Assembly (NCBI GenBank): GCA_963711495.1
Contig: CAVQEK010000005.1
Span: 62,001 to 126,000 of the forward strand
From: CAVQEK01 sp963711495
GTDB lineage: Bacteria > Bacteroidota > Bacteroidia > Cytophagales > Cyclobacteriaceae
Direction of reading: 5' to 3'
DNA: 64,000 nt
The notes below the pieces were generated by a model. The model saw nothing but the letters and a program-made list of their open reading frames with translations, searched no databases and was not told the origin of the DNA. Made by a program: the position numbers and the translations under genes. Positions 36,334 to 45,741 of the stretch are shown piece by piece (the stretch's first letter is position 1; every line of letters starts with the position of its first letter).

Positions 36334-38157
36334 ATGCGCATTTTTTTCCTGTTGGTTTTTCTCTTTTTTTCTTCCTTTGGATTATCGCAGGAACTGCCAC
36401 TAAACAGCCAGATCTTCCTCAACCCATATTTCTACAATCCGGCCTATGCAGGCGCCGAAGACCGTCCGGCATTTTTCTTGATGCGCCGCCAGCAGTGGAC
36501 CGGAATTGAAGGCGCCCCAGTCACTTCAAATTTTACATTTCACACCTTGTTTGGCAAAAATGTTTTGTTCGGCGTCAATTTCACCAATGATGTCAGAAGC
36601 ATTCTAAATACTTCTACTGCTGCAGTAACTGCCGGTTACCGTGCCAAATTCAGTGAATTTAATTATATCAATTTTGCCGTCTCAGGAGGAGTAGGTTTTA
36701 ATAATACCGATTTATCAGCCATCAATGTAATTGATCCGAATGATCCGGCTTTAAACAGTGCCCTCGACAACAACATGTTTCTGGTAGGGAATGCCGGAAT
36801 CAATTATTTTGCCAATGGTTTCAATTTAAGTTTTTCACTGCCACATATTTTCACCAATCGTGCCATCGATACAACCAGTTTCAACATAGGTGCGATCAGT
36901 CCGCTCAACGACTTCATTTTCATGACGAGTTATCGTTGGGAGATCTCGGAAGATCGATTTGCAATGGAGCCGTATTTAATTTATTACCATACCAAAAACT
37001 TCCCTGGTCAATTTGAAGTCATGAGTGTATTTCATATTCAAAATGTGGTGTGGTTTGGAGGTTCCTATCGTCAGGACTATGGCGTTTCAGGATTTGTGGG
37101 TTTCAATATCAAAGACAACCTGAAATTTGGCTACGCCTATGAATTTATGACCAACAATACTGCCAATTTCACCAATAGTACCCACGATATTCAATTGGCT
37201 CTGATTATTGGTAAAAAAGAGAAAAAGGGCAAAATAAATCTGATAGAAAGAAGAAGAAATATGCTTCGGTCAATGGGCAAATTACCACAGAAAACGCAGG
37301 AGCAGTCCAAGAGCTTGTATAAAGTGCAAAATGATCCATTTAAGCAGGAAACAAAACCGGCAGAAACAAAACCTGAATACACAGAAGAACAGGCCCTGCA
37401 GGATCTCATGAAAAACACACAACCTGAACCTGAAAAACCAGTACAGAAGCCTGTGGAAAAACCAGTACAAAAACCTGTTGAAGTTAAAAAAGAACCGCCG
37501 GTAGTAAAAACAACTCCTGAACCAAAAAAAGAAACCAAACCCGTCTATTCTGAAGAACAGGCATTGGCAGATTTATTAAAAGAAATGGATACGGAAAAAG
37601 ATACTGTCAAAACTGAGCCGGCAATCATCAAGTCAGAGCCCAAAGAAAAAGTTCCGGAAACAAAACCAGAACCTAAACCAAAACCCGTGGAAAAACCAGT
37701 CGAGCAGAAGGCATTACAGGAGATTACTTTTGACCAGCAAAAAGCATTAAAGGAGGAGAAACCGAAAAAAAGTGAAGAAGAGGATCTCGATAAACTAGCT
37801 GATCAAATGCTAAAAGAAGTCGAAAAAGCACCAGAGGAATACCTGGAGCCCACCATCGATGAATCGGGTAAATATATCGGTCCGACCACCGTAAAAAAAG
37901 GAACGCATTTACTCGAATTGGAAAAAGGCTATTATGTGGTGGTGGGAACATTCGGCGGATATCGGGCCGCGGAAGAATATTCAGACCAATTGTTTATCAA
38001 AGGGTTCTATACCAAATTCGGTTATATCTCGCAGACAAAAATATATTATGTGTACGTCTTTATGAGTGATGACTATGAGGAAGCACAGGCAACCAGTGAA
38101 CGGTTTAAAAGCATCAATGCCAGTTTCAAAGAGAATTGGGTGTTAACCGTAAAATAG
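36334..38157 (+). CDS. PorP/SprF-family type IX secretion membrane protein with long linker and SPOR-like C-terminus
   Basis: A 607-residue exported protein. A signal peptide (about 1-18, FGLSQ) is followed by the PorP/SprF barrel (about 20-300), with the family start QIFLNPYFYNPAYAGA and the RQQWTGIEGAP block. The middle (about 315-515) is a Pro/Lys/Glu-rich low-complexity linker with two copies of a SEEQALxDLxK motif. The final 90 residues resemble a SPOR or sporulation-related domain, with a YYVVVGTFGGYRAAEEY start. The SPOR-like end may bind peptidoglycan. I chose the ATG at 36334; a TTG lies five codons upstream. An adhesin gene follows at 18 bp, so the pair is probably cotranscribed. 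Confidence 0.87.
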   Translation: MRIFFLLVFLFFSSFGLSQELPLNSQIFLNPYFYNPAYAGAEDRPAFFLMRRQQWTGIEGAPVTSNFTFHTLFGKNVLFGVNFTNDVRSILNTSTAAVTAGYRAKFSEFNYINFAVSGGVGFNNTDLSAINVIDPNDPALNSALDNNMFLVGNAGINYFANGFNLSFSLPHIFTNRAIDTTSFNIGAISPLNDFIFMTSYRWEISEDRFAMEPYLIYYHTKNFPGQFEVMSVFHIQNVVWFGGSYRQDYGVSGFVGFNIKDNLKFGYAYEFMTNNTANFTNSTHDIQLALIIGKKEKKGKINLIERRRNMLRSMGKLPQKTQEQSKSLYKVQNDPFKQETKPAETKPEYTEEQALQDLMKNTQPEPEKPVQKPVEKPVQKPVEVKKEPPVVKTTPEPKKETKPVYSEEQALADLLKEMDTEKDTVKTEPAIIKSEPKEKVPETKPEPKPKPVEKPVEQKALQEITFDQQKALKEEKPKKSEEEDLDKLADQMLKEVEKAPEEYLEPTIDESGKYIGPTTVKKGTHLLELEKGYYVVVGTFGGYRAAEEYSDQLFIKGFYTKFGYISQTKIYYVYVFMSDDYEEAQATSERFKSINASFKENWVLTVK

Positions 38158-38175
38158 TGTTATCTATCAGAAATT

Positions 38176-41100
38176 ATGAAACGTGATCAATTTAAAAATA
38201 TTCCTTATTTTATTATTGGTATTTTCCTGACCCAAAATTTGCTGGCTCAAAAGCCAAATATTGCAAGCATCAATGTGCAAAATGGGACCGTAGGCACTTC
38301 AGTAACGATTGCCGGAAATGGGTTCAGTACCAATCCAAGCGATCTGACGGTTCATTTTGGTGCTGGTTATGGTAAGATCATCAATTCTACCGAAAACCTG
38401 ATCGAAGTACTTGCTCCTGGCACTACTACCTACGATTATATCTCAGTCACCAATAAAAAAAGTCAACTTACGGGTTATTCAAATCCCAAATTCCTCTTGA
38501 GCTTTCATGGCACCCAATTCGATCCACAGCGACTGAGTGTTGAAACAAACATTGCGGAAGATCCGGGTTTGTTTGATTTAGCTACCGCGGATTTTGATGG
38601 CGATGGTTTAAATGATATTGCTACTACCAATAATTCGGATGCTGCTGCAACCACGTCACTCACTGTATATAAAAATGTGACTGGTACGGCCGAATTTGAC
38701 ATCAAAATGCAGCGATTCAATGATGCAGACCTCAATACCGGGACAGCACTCAGGAACATTACTTGCGGAGACCTCGATGGAGATGGCCGACCGGAAATTG
38801 TTGTTGGTAAAGGCGGCAATACAGCTGACCGGTTTTTCATTTTCAAAAATTTAAGTACGCCGGGCATCATCAATTTTGACAAACCCATTACTGTGTTAAT
38901 ATCAGTCAATTCCAGTTCAAGTACCGCCCGTCGTTTAAAAATTCATGATCTGGACAATGATGGCAAACCGGAAATCATCCTTACCGATCAAAATCTGGGA
39001 TTGGTACATATTTTCCAAAATCGAAGCACTGCCAATGGCATTAGTTTCCCCACTGATCAAAAAGTTACCATTTCAAGCCCAAGTGCTACTTTTGGGATTG
39101 ATGTTGCCGATCTCAACAAAGATGGATTGCCGGAATTAGTCTTTGGCTCAAACCTGCAGAATGACATTTACATAGCCCAGAATCAAAGTATTCCCGGAAA
39201 GATAAGTTTCAAAATTCCCGTAAAATTAGCTGTTTCCGGCCAGCTTACCAATCTTCAGGTAGGCGATTTCGATGGTGATGGCGACAACGATATCCTGGTA
39301 AATAACTACGTCAACAATGTATACTTACTTATAAATCAAAGTACTGGCAGCAGTATTATTTTTTCATCTCCTAAATACATCGAAACAGGACGATTGCCGT
39401 GGGGTTTGGATATCGGAGATATCAATGGGGACGGAAAGCCCGACGTGGTGGTGGCCACACGGGAAAAATCACAGCCACTCACACTACTCCTAAACCAATC
39501 CAATCTTACTTCCATTGCCTTTGCACCATATACAATAGGTAAAGCCGCACTCCACGTCAATGTCAACATTGCCGATTATAATGGTGATGCCAAACCTGAC
39601 ATTGCCTATGTTACCGATGAACAACAAATTGGTTTCATTCGAAATCAACATTGCGTGGTACCTGAAATAAATCCAGTAAATCCACCACCAATTTGCAACG
39701 ACCAACCAGTAACGTTGAGAGCCACACCGGCCCTCAAGGTGGATTATAACTGGCAAAACCTGAATACGAACATCAGCAGTATCAACGATTTTAATTTTGG
39801 CGTAACGGTCCCCGGTAATTACATTGTTAGCCTCAGCTCTTCATCAGATGCCTGCGAATACAACTCCAATCAGGTTTCTGTGGCTGTTGGCGGTGACATT
39901 TTACCTGCGGCTCCAGTGATCTCGAACCCTGGGGTAGTCTGTGAAGGTCAATCTATAACTTTGAGTTCGAATTCAATCAGTGGTGTAACCTATTATTGGA
40001 AAAAGCCCGATGGACAAACGGTGAGTGGAAATACCATAACCATCGCCTCAGCAACATCCGCAGATGCCGGCCGCTATGGTTTGGTCTTGCAGGCCCCGGA
40101 TGGATGCCGAACAGAACCTGCCTTTACGCTGGTCGATGTGAGCTCACTCCCATCAATGACTATCTCTTCCACAGCAGGTCAATATTTTTGTCAGGGTTCA
40201 CAAAATATATTGACGACGCCTTTTGTTGACAATGCCACATATACCTGGCAACTAAACAGCAACTCCATAACCGGGCAAAACAGCAATCAAATTTCCATCA
40301 CAACCAGCGGAAGTTATTCGGTTTCTGTTAAGGACACGCATGGTTGTACTGCCAGCAGTTCCTTATTTGTTACCAGGCAGGTTTCGAAACCAGTGGCTAA
40401 ATTTGAAGACCTCTCCAGTACCTGTCTCAATCAGCCAATTCAATTCACCAATTCATCTCAATACGACAATACCATTGATGTCTTCTTCAATTGGGACTTT
40501 GGTGATAATGGATTTTCCAACGTGAAAGACCCAACCCATACTTATTCATCATCAGGAAATTACAATGTGTCTCTAACAGTAAATTATGAAGATAAAAGCT
40601 GCGCCGATACTTATCAATACCCAGTGAGCGTGGCTGAATCTCTCGCTTTGAATATCTTGGTGAACGATCATGCGATCGATTCGGACATTTATGAAAACTG
40701 CGCTGGCGATACAGTGAAATTATCAGTGGATGCCCAACCCGGTCAGGTGACCTGGAGTACCGGCAGTACGCAACCCCAAATCATAGTGAATAAGGCAGAC
40801 ACTTATACAGTGGTATCTGGTGAAGGAACAGGTTGTGCCAGCCAGGACCAGGTAGAAATTCAAGAAGTTCCCAATGTACATGTACAAGTAGTTTCAGGCG
40901 ATCAGCGTATTAATCGAGGTGGAACAGCCCAATTGGGGGCGGAAGGTGCTCAATATTATAGCTGGGATCCGATTACTGCGCTGGATAATCCCAACATTTC
41001 AAATCCCCAGGCTTCGCCAACCAAAACCACCACCTATACGGTAACCGGCACCAATGACTACGGATGCAGTGGTCAGGATCAGGTTACGGTATTTCTGGAG

Positions 41101-41376
41101 GGTTCCAGTGGCATTGCGGTTGATGCCATGACCGTATTTACGCCAAATAGTGACGGCAGAAATGATCAATGGGAAATCAAAAATATAGATGTATTTAAAG
41201 CCTGTCCCATCAGGATTATGAATCGCCGCGGACAAACGGTCTATGAATCATCAGAATACCACAATGATTGGGACGGCACGATGAACGGCAATGAAGTGCC
41301 TGAAGGAGCTTACTATTTTATACTTTCCTGCACCAACAATGAAGTTCACACCGGTAGTTTTACCCTGGTACGGTAG
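38176..41376 (+). CDS. T9SS-exported FG-GAP/PKD repeat protein with gliding-motility type B C-terminal domain
   Basis: A 1066-residue secreted surface protein. After the signal peptide comes an IPT/TIG-like beta-sandwich (about 30-110). Seven FG-GAP/VCBS-type calcium motifs of the form DxDGDGxxDI follow (about 130-485), which suggests a propeller. Ig-like and PKD-like domains come next (NWDFGDNGFS near 775). The last 90 residues match the CHU_C/gliding-motility-associated C-terminal domain, with VFTPNSDGRNDQW and a closing GSFTLVR. That domain directs type IX secretion in its type B form. It follows the PorP/SprF gene by 18 bp; PorP/SprF-like proteins often attach such adhesins to the surface. 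Confidence 0.9.
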   Translation: MKRDQFKNIPYFIIGIFLTQNLLAQKPNIASINVQNGTVGTSVTIAGNGFSTNPSDLTVHFGAGYGKIINSTENLIEVLAPGTTTYDYISVTNKKSQLTGYSNPKFLLSFHGTQFDPQRLSVETNIAEDPGLFDLATADFDGDGLNDIATTNNSDAAATTSLTVYKNVTGTAEFDIKMQRFNDADLNTGTALRNITCGDLDGDGRPEIVVGKGGNTADRFFIFKNLSTPGIINFDKPITVLISVNSSSSTARRLKIHDLDNDGKPEIILTDQNLGLVHIFQNRSTANGISFPTDQKVTISSPSATFGIDVADLNKDGLPELVFGSNLQNDIYIAQNQSIPGKISFKIPVKLAVSGQLTNLQVGDFDGDGDNDILVNNYVNNVYLLINQSTGSSIIFSSPKYIETGRLPWGLDIGDINGDGKPDVVVATREKSQPLTLLLNQSNLTSIAFAPYTIGKAALHVNVNIADYNGDAKPDIAYVTDEQQIGFIRNQHCVVPEINPVNPPPICNDQPVTLRATPALKVDYNWQNLNTNISSINDFNFGVTVPGNYIVSLSSSSDACEYNSNQVSVAVGGDILPAAPVISNPGVVCEGQSITLSSNSISGVTYYWKKPDGQTVSGNTITIASATSADAGRYGLVLQAPDGCRTEPAFTLVDVSSLPSMTISSTAGQYFCQGSQNILTTPFVDNATYTWQLNSNSITGQNSNQISITTSGSYSVSVKDTHGCTASSSLFVTRQVSKPVAKFEDLSSTCLNQPIQFTNSSQYDNTIDVFFNWDFGDNGFSNVKDPTHTYSSSGNYNVSLTVNYEDKSCADTYQYPVSVAESLALNILVNDHAIDSDIYENCAGDTVKLSVDAQPGQVTWSTGSTQPQIIVNKADTYTVVSGEGTGCASQDQVEIQEVPNVHVQVVSGDQRINRGGTAQLGAEGAQYYSWDPITALDNPNISNPQASPTKTTTYTVTGTNDYGCSGQDQVTVFLEGSSGIAVDAMTVFTPNSDGRNDQWEIKNIDVFKACPIRIMNRRGQTVYESSEYHNDWDGTMNGNEVPEGAYYFILSCTNNEVHTGSFTLVR

Positions 41377-41679
41377 TGGGCCTCCGGTAATCTTCCAATT
41401 GATAATACCAATGTAAGATTTTCAAGAATTAATTACATTTTTTCTGGTTACTTAATCCCCCTTAAAAATATATTTAGGAAAGATTACTGAAATTGTATCA
41501 AGCCCTTAAACAAGGTGATTTTATATGATAAAATTTTTAGCAATGTCAAAAAGTCCGGACATTAAATTTTTAGAAAATTACAGTGATGCAAATAATTGTT
41601 GCATTTTTCACCCGGACAATTTTTTTGGCAAGCTGGTAAATAAATGAAGAACCTGTTTTTAACTATTGAATAGAATTGT
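41377..41679. other. AT-rich gap with two hairpins before the giant adhesin
   Basis: No gene is recognised in these 303 bases. Two inverted repeats are present: AATGTC (41542-41547) with GACATT (41558-41563), and ATGCAA (41586-41591) with TTGCAT (41599-41604). The second is followed by a run of T. Either could end transcription of the upstream adhesin gene. Confidence 0.45.
41586..41608 (+). terminator. Hairpin plus short T-run before the giant adhesin
   Basis: Perfect 6-bp arms (41586-41591, 41599-41604) enclose a 7-base loop and are followed by TTTT. The stem is AT-rich, so termination would be weak. It lies 71 bp before the giant adhesin start and could act as a leader hairpin. Confidence 0.35.
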
Positions 41680-44600
41680 ATGAAAAAGCCGTTAAGAATT
41701 TTTTTGATATTCTTCACTTTTTCAATATTGGCATTACATGCATTTGGTCAGGACCCATTCATACCAAGATACAATGCTGTAAAGCGATCCGAGCGGTGTT
41801 TTACCGTAACCTATGATGAATACAATCAATTCGGCGCAGTATGGTGGGCACAAAAAGTCGACTTCAGTCAAGATACTGCCTTTAATTTTGTGGTATACAT
41901 GGGAAGTCGGGACGGTGATGGTGCCGATGGCCTGGCATTTGTCATGCATCAGGATCCTAGGGATACCTTGATAGATCCCAATGTCACCCTTAATACCGGA
42001 GCACAAACCTTTATACAGGAAGCAGCCACCGGCGATGCCGGTGGTGGTCTGGGTTACGCTGAGCACAATTCAAACCCCCTCATGCACCAGAAGATTACAC
42101 CTTCCGTAGCCATAGAATTTGATACCTGGAATAATAGTGATGTACAAGATGGGAAGGCCGGAACCGACGGAAACGGTGTTGTATACAAAAAAAACAGTCC
42201 TTACTATGGTTGGGACCACACTGCCGTGGTTTACAATGGTGACTTGTACAAACAGCAACAAATCATAGAAGATGCGCAGGGAAATACCGGTCGTATTCTT
42301 CCACTTAAACCCTCTTATGCATTTGGTTCTTCCAATAATCCGGATGGCACACCTTACCATAATATTGAAGACGATCGATGCTATATGTACCAAGTCAAAT
42401 GGATCGTAAATCCCGATGGAACACAAACATTGCAACTGTGGGCTGATGTTTATAATGGTTCAGCCGATTTATCGGGTTTGCAACTAGTCATGACACATAC
42501 CGATAGTATGCTTACAAAAGTTTTCAACGGCAATCCCATCATGCGTTTTGGATTTACCGGTTCAACCGGTGGGTCACGAAATGAACAAACAATTTGTTTA
42601 CTCGGAGAAAATCTTAAACCTTATGCCGTTGATGATTATGCTCAAATTCCCTTGAATACAGGAGCTATCATAGACATTACCGCCAATGACAATGACCCGG
42701 ATGGAGATCAACTTAGTGTGCCCAATATTATTCTGCCAGCTAAACATGGCTTGGCATCAATTTTTAATGATCAGGGCACCGACAAAATGCGATATATCCC
42801 CAACCTGAATTATGTAGGAAAGGATACGGTGGGCTATGTTACCTGCGACGTGAATTCAACAAAATGCTATGCCAAATGCGATACTGCCTACGTTTACCTG
42901 GACATCACCTGTATTCCATGGGACATAGATGCTTATCAGATTAAACCCAACCAATTTTGCGTAGACACTTTTCCCGGTAACGGGGCAGCTCAGGCTGAAG
43001 TGCTAAATGCACCATTCCCCGGACCAATCTGGTTTGAAAATTTTGATGACCTGCCAAACGGTACTACCGAGGATACAGGAGAGACATCATGGTCTTTTAG
43101 TACTTCAGGGAATTGTAATAACGGCAATCAAATTGAGGTACGGGATTCTCATTTCTGGGGCAAAAAAACAGGTTGTGAGGTGAATTGGACCTCTGAGGCT
43201 ATAGACATCTCACCCTACACCGACGTCTCCATCTCTTTTAACCTGTGGTCTTCAGGCCATGTTGATCAAAATGATTACGTTGAGGCCTTTTATAAAGTTG
43301 ACGGAGGTTCTGAAATTCCGTTTGACAACGGCGTGTTTCACGGAGAATTCAATACCCCGGTCCAGGCTTCTACCAGTAACATTAATGGAAACAGCCTGCA
43401 GATCATTATTAAAATTAAAACACAAGGTCAGGGTGCTGGAGAAGAACAGTACTTCATCGATAACATTCTGGTTATGGGTGTTGGTGCAACACCACTTATT
43501 AATTATTACTGGTATGAAGGTACCACAGTTGGTGTTTCCTCCATAGCCGAAGGTGATGTGGCTACTGGTTTAAAACAGGGTACTTACACGGTCATTGGCC
43601 AGGAGCCCATAACGGGATGTTATTCAAATCCGGTAACCGTACTTATTGATAGTGCAGGATATCATGTTAATGGTGGATATATCGATCAGTTGGCTCCTTT
43701 TACCAACTGTAAACTTCCTTATGATGGTGCCCTGGGAGCCGGGGTTTTTGATGGCGCTGATTCAGTCACTAATGGTTACACCTTTGAATGGTATTACCGG
43801 GAAAGCCCAAAAGTTGGCGATCCAATCAGGGTTGGACCCATAGCACAAAACTTACAGGGAAGAGAATATTCTGTGGTTATCACTGATAACTCAACCGGTT
43901 GTGACACCCTGGTCAGTAGCGAAGTACCGATCCAGGTGGTAATTCCAGCTGTAAATGCCTCCGCATTGTCTGATGTGTATTCCTGCCTAGATCCCAATTC
44001 AGGTGTCGCACAGGCCAATGTAGGCGATAGTACCAGCGGTTATACTTTTGATTGGTGGTCAGGGCCGGCTGTCACAGCAGCGCCTGCCGACTATTCCGGC
44101 GATACTGTAAAAATTTTACCGGTCGGCACTTATGCAGTGCATGCCACTGATACGACTACCGGTTGTGTTTCGGATCCGGTCAATGTCACCATCAATAGCA
44201 ATCTCGTTTATCCTGATCCTGTTGCCACTGTCGTTTCTCAACTGACATCCTGCGACCCGACCAATCCCAACGGTGAACTTTCAGGAGCAGTTGATCTTGG
44301 AGGTGGAAGCACTACGACGTCAGGTTTTACTTTCAATTGGTATAAAGGATTAAATAATGTTATTCCAGCCCGACCGGGATATTCCGGCGGCCCCGATGTT
44401 GATGGTCTGGATATAGGACAATATCGACTGGTTGTTGTCAACGATACTTCAGGATGTCAGGCTATGGCCGATACCCTCATTCAGGATCAAACCATTACCC
44501 CTGCTTTAAGTAACGTAACTGCTACACCTGTCACCGTCTGTACGGTGACGCCAAATGGTACCATCACGGTGACCCCGAATGGTAATATTGCTGATTTCTC

Positions 44601-45741
44601 CTATCAATTATACAAAGGCAGTACCATTGATCCTGACAGTTTATTGTCTGATCAGTCTGCCAATATTTTCACAGATCTTGCAATTGGTGATTATACTGTG
44701 ACTGCCACGGATTTGGTTACCAAATGTGTGACCAGCCCACAATATATTTCTGTTGGAGAAAATACCGTAATACCCGATGCCAATATCATCGCAACACCTC
44801 AAAACTCCTGTGACCCCGGCAATGCCAATGGTGCCTTAGAGGCATCAGTCACTGTTGGAATGGTTGGTGACTATGGCTATCAATGGTATGTGAATGATAC
44901 AACGGGTGCATCAGTGGCAACCACCGGTGGAAGCTTTGGTGAAAAGGCCATTTCATTGGCCACGGGGCAATACGCAGTCCTTATCACCAATAATACCACG
45001 GCTTGTACCAATGTCATCTATGGTGATGTGGTTGAAAACATTATACTGCCCAAATTAGATACCGCATACACTGCTCCTTCCACCAATTGTACACCACTGG
45101 AAAATGGTGAATTATTTACCACGGTAGATGGCGGCTCAACAGATGCAAATCTGTATACTTTCCAGTGGGAAGATATAGCAAACAGCGTGACTTTACCAGA
45201 TACTGTCGCACATGTTCAAAATATTACGCCGGGTGATTACCGCCTGACCATCATCAATAAATCGACCGCATGTGCACTGAATCCTCGTGTGGTTACGGTC
45301 GATGATCAAAGCGTATTGCCAGTTCCGGATATTACGGTCACTGATAATACTTCCTGTGATCCGGCCAATCCGAATGGTATTATGCAAGTTACTTCGGTTG
45401 GTCCTGGTTCCCCGACACTTACCGATTATCATTATGAGTGGTTTGATCCCACCAACGTACAACTGGTGAGTCCGGGTGTCTCTTTCACACCAGACAGCAC
45501 CACCGTTTCCAAGGTTGGAGACTACAGCAGTGGTACCATTACCTACAAATTAAAAATCACAGAAAAAGCTACGGCTTGTTTCAACGAGGTTTTCGCTGAT
45601 GTCAAAACATTGAGCCAATTGCCATCCATTGACAATGTGACTAGTCACGGATGCGGTGAATTGTTCAGAAGACTTTGGCAGTGCAGCAGAAGTAACTTCC
45701 GTAAATACTCTTGGTTCCGTGCCGGCAGGTTATACATTTGA
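41680..45741 (+). CDS. Giant lectin adhesin, 5' part (frameshifted)
   Basis: The first 1353 codons of a gene that continues in another frame at 45656-51220. The product has a signal peptide (about 1-24, AFGQ), then a bacterial L-type lectin-like domain (about 25-300; DGADGLAFVMHQ and SVAIEFDTWNN are diagnostic), a Ca-binding bacterial Ig-like domain with NDNDPDGDQL (about 320-410), and then tandem domains of roughly 100 residues with one Cys at the start (SCDPxNPNG) and one near the end (TGCxS). It ends in about 25 unrelated codons after the frameshift. Carbohydrate binding is inferred from the lectin domain. Without the shift the full product would be about 3,180 residues. Confidence 0.85.
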   Translation: MKKPLRIFLIFFTFSILALHAFGQDPFIPRYNAVKRSERCFTVTYDEYNQFGAVWWAQKVDFSQDTAFNFVVYMGSRDGDGADGLAFVMHQDPRDTLIDPNVTLNTGAQTFIQEAATGDAGGGLGYAEHNSNPLMHQKITPSVAIEFDTWNNSDVQDGKAGTDGNGVVYKKNSPYYGWDHTAVVYNGDLYKQQQIIEDAQGNTGRILPLKPSYAFGSSNNPDGTPYHNIEDDRCYMYQVKWIVNPDGTQTLQLWADVYNGSADLSGLQLVMTHTDSMLTKVFNGNPIMRFGFTGSTGGSRNEQTICLLGENLKPYAVDDYAQIPLNTGAIIDITANDNDPDGDQLSVPNIILPAKHGLASIFNDQGTDKMRYIPNLNYVGKDTVGYVTCDVNSTKCYAKCDTAYVYLDITCIPWDIDAYQIKPNQFCVDTFPGNGAAQAEVLNAPFPGPIWFENFDDLPNGTTEDTGETSWSFSTSGNCNNGNQIEVRDSHFWGKKTGCEVNWTSEAIDISPYTDVSISFNLWSSGHVDQNDYVEAFYKVDGGSEIPFDNGVFHGEFNTPVQASTSNINGNSLQIIIKIKTQGQGAGEEQYFIDNILVMGVGATPLINYYWYEGTTVGVSSIAEGDVATGLKQGTYTVIGQEPITGCYSNPVTVLIDSAGYHVNGGYIDQLAPFTNCKLPYDGALGAGVFDGADSVTNGYTFEWYYRESPKVGDPIRVGPIAQNLQGREYSVVITDNSTGCDTLVSSEVPIQVVIPAVNASALSDVYSCLDPNSGVAQANVGDSTSGYTFDWWSGPAVTAAPADYSGDTVKILPVGTYAVHATDTTTGCVSDPVNVTINSNLVYPDPVATVVSQLTSCDPTNPNGELSGAVDLGGGSTTTSGFTFNWYKGLNNVIPARPGYSGGPDVDGLDIGQYRLVVVNDTSGCQAMADTLIQDQTITPALSNVTATPVTVCTVTPNGTITVTPNGNIADFSYQLYKGSTIDPDSLLSDQSANIFTDLAIGDYTVTATDLVTKCVTSPQYISVGENTVIPDANIIATPQNSCDPGNANGALEASVTVGMVGDYGYQWYVNDTTGASVATTGGSFGEKAISLATGQYAVLITNNTTACTNVIYGDVVENIILPKLDTAYTAPSTNCTPLENGELFTTVDGGSTDANLYTFQWEDIANSVTLPDTVAHVQNITPGDYRLTIINKSTACALNPRVVTVDDQSVLPVPDITVTDNTSCDPANPNGIMQVTSVGPGSPTLTDYHYEWFDPTNVQLVSPGVSFTPDSTTVSKVGDYSSGTITYKLKITEKATACFNEVFADVKTLSQLPSIDNVTSHGCGELFRRLWQCSRSNFRKYSWFRAGRLYI

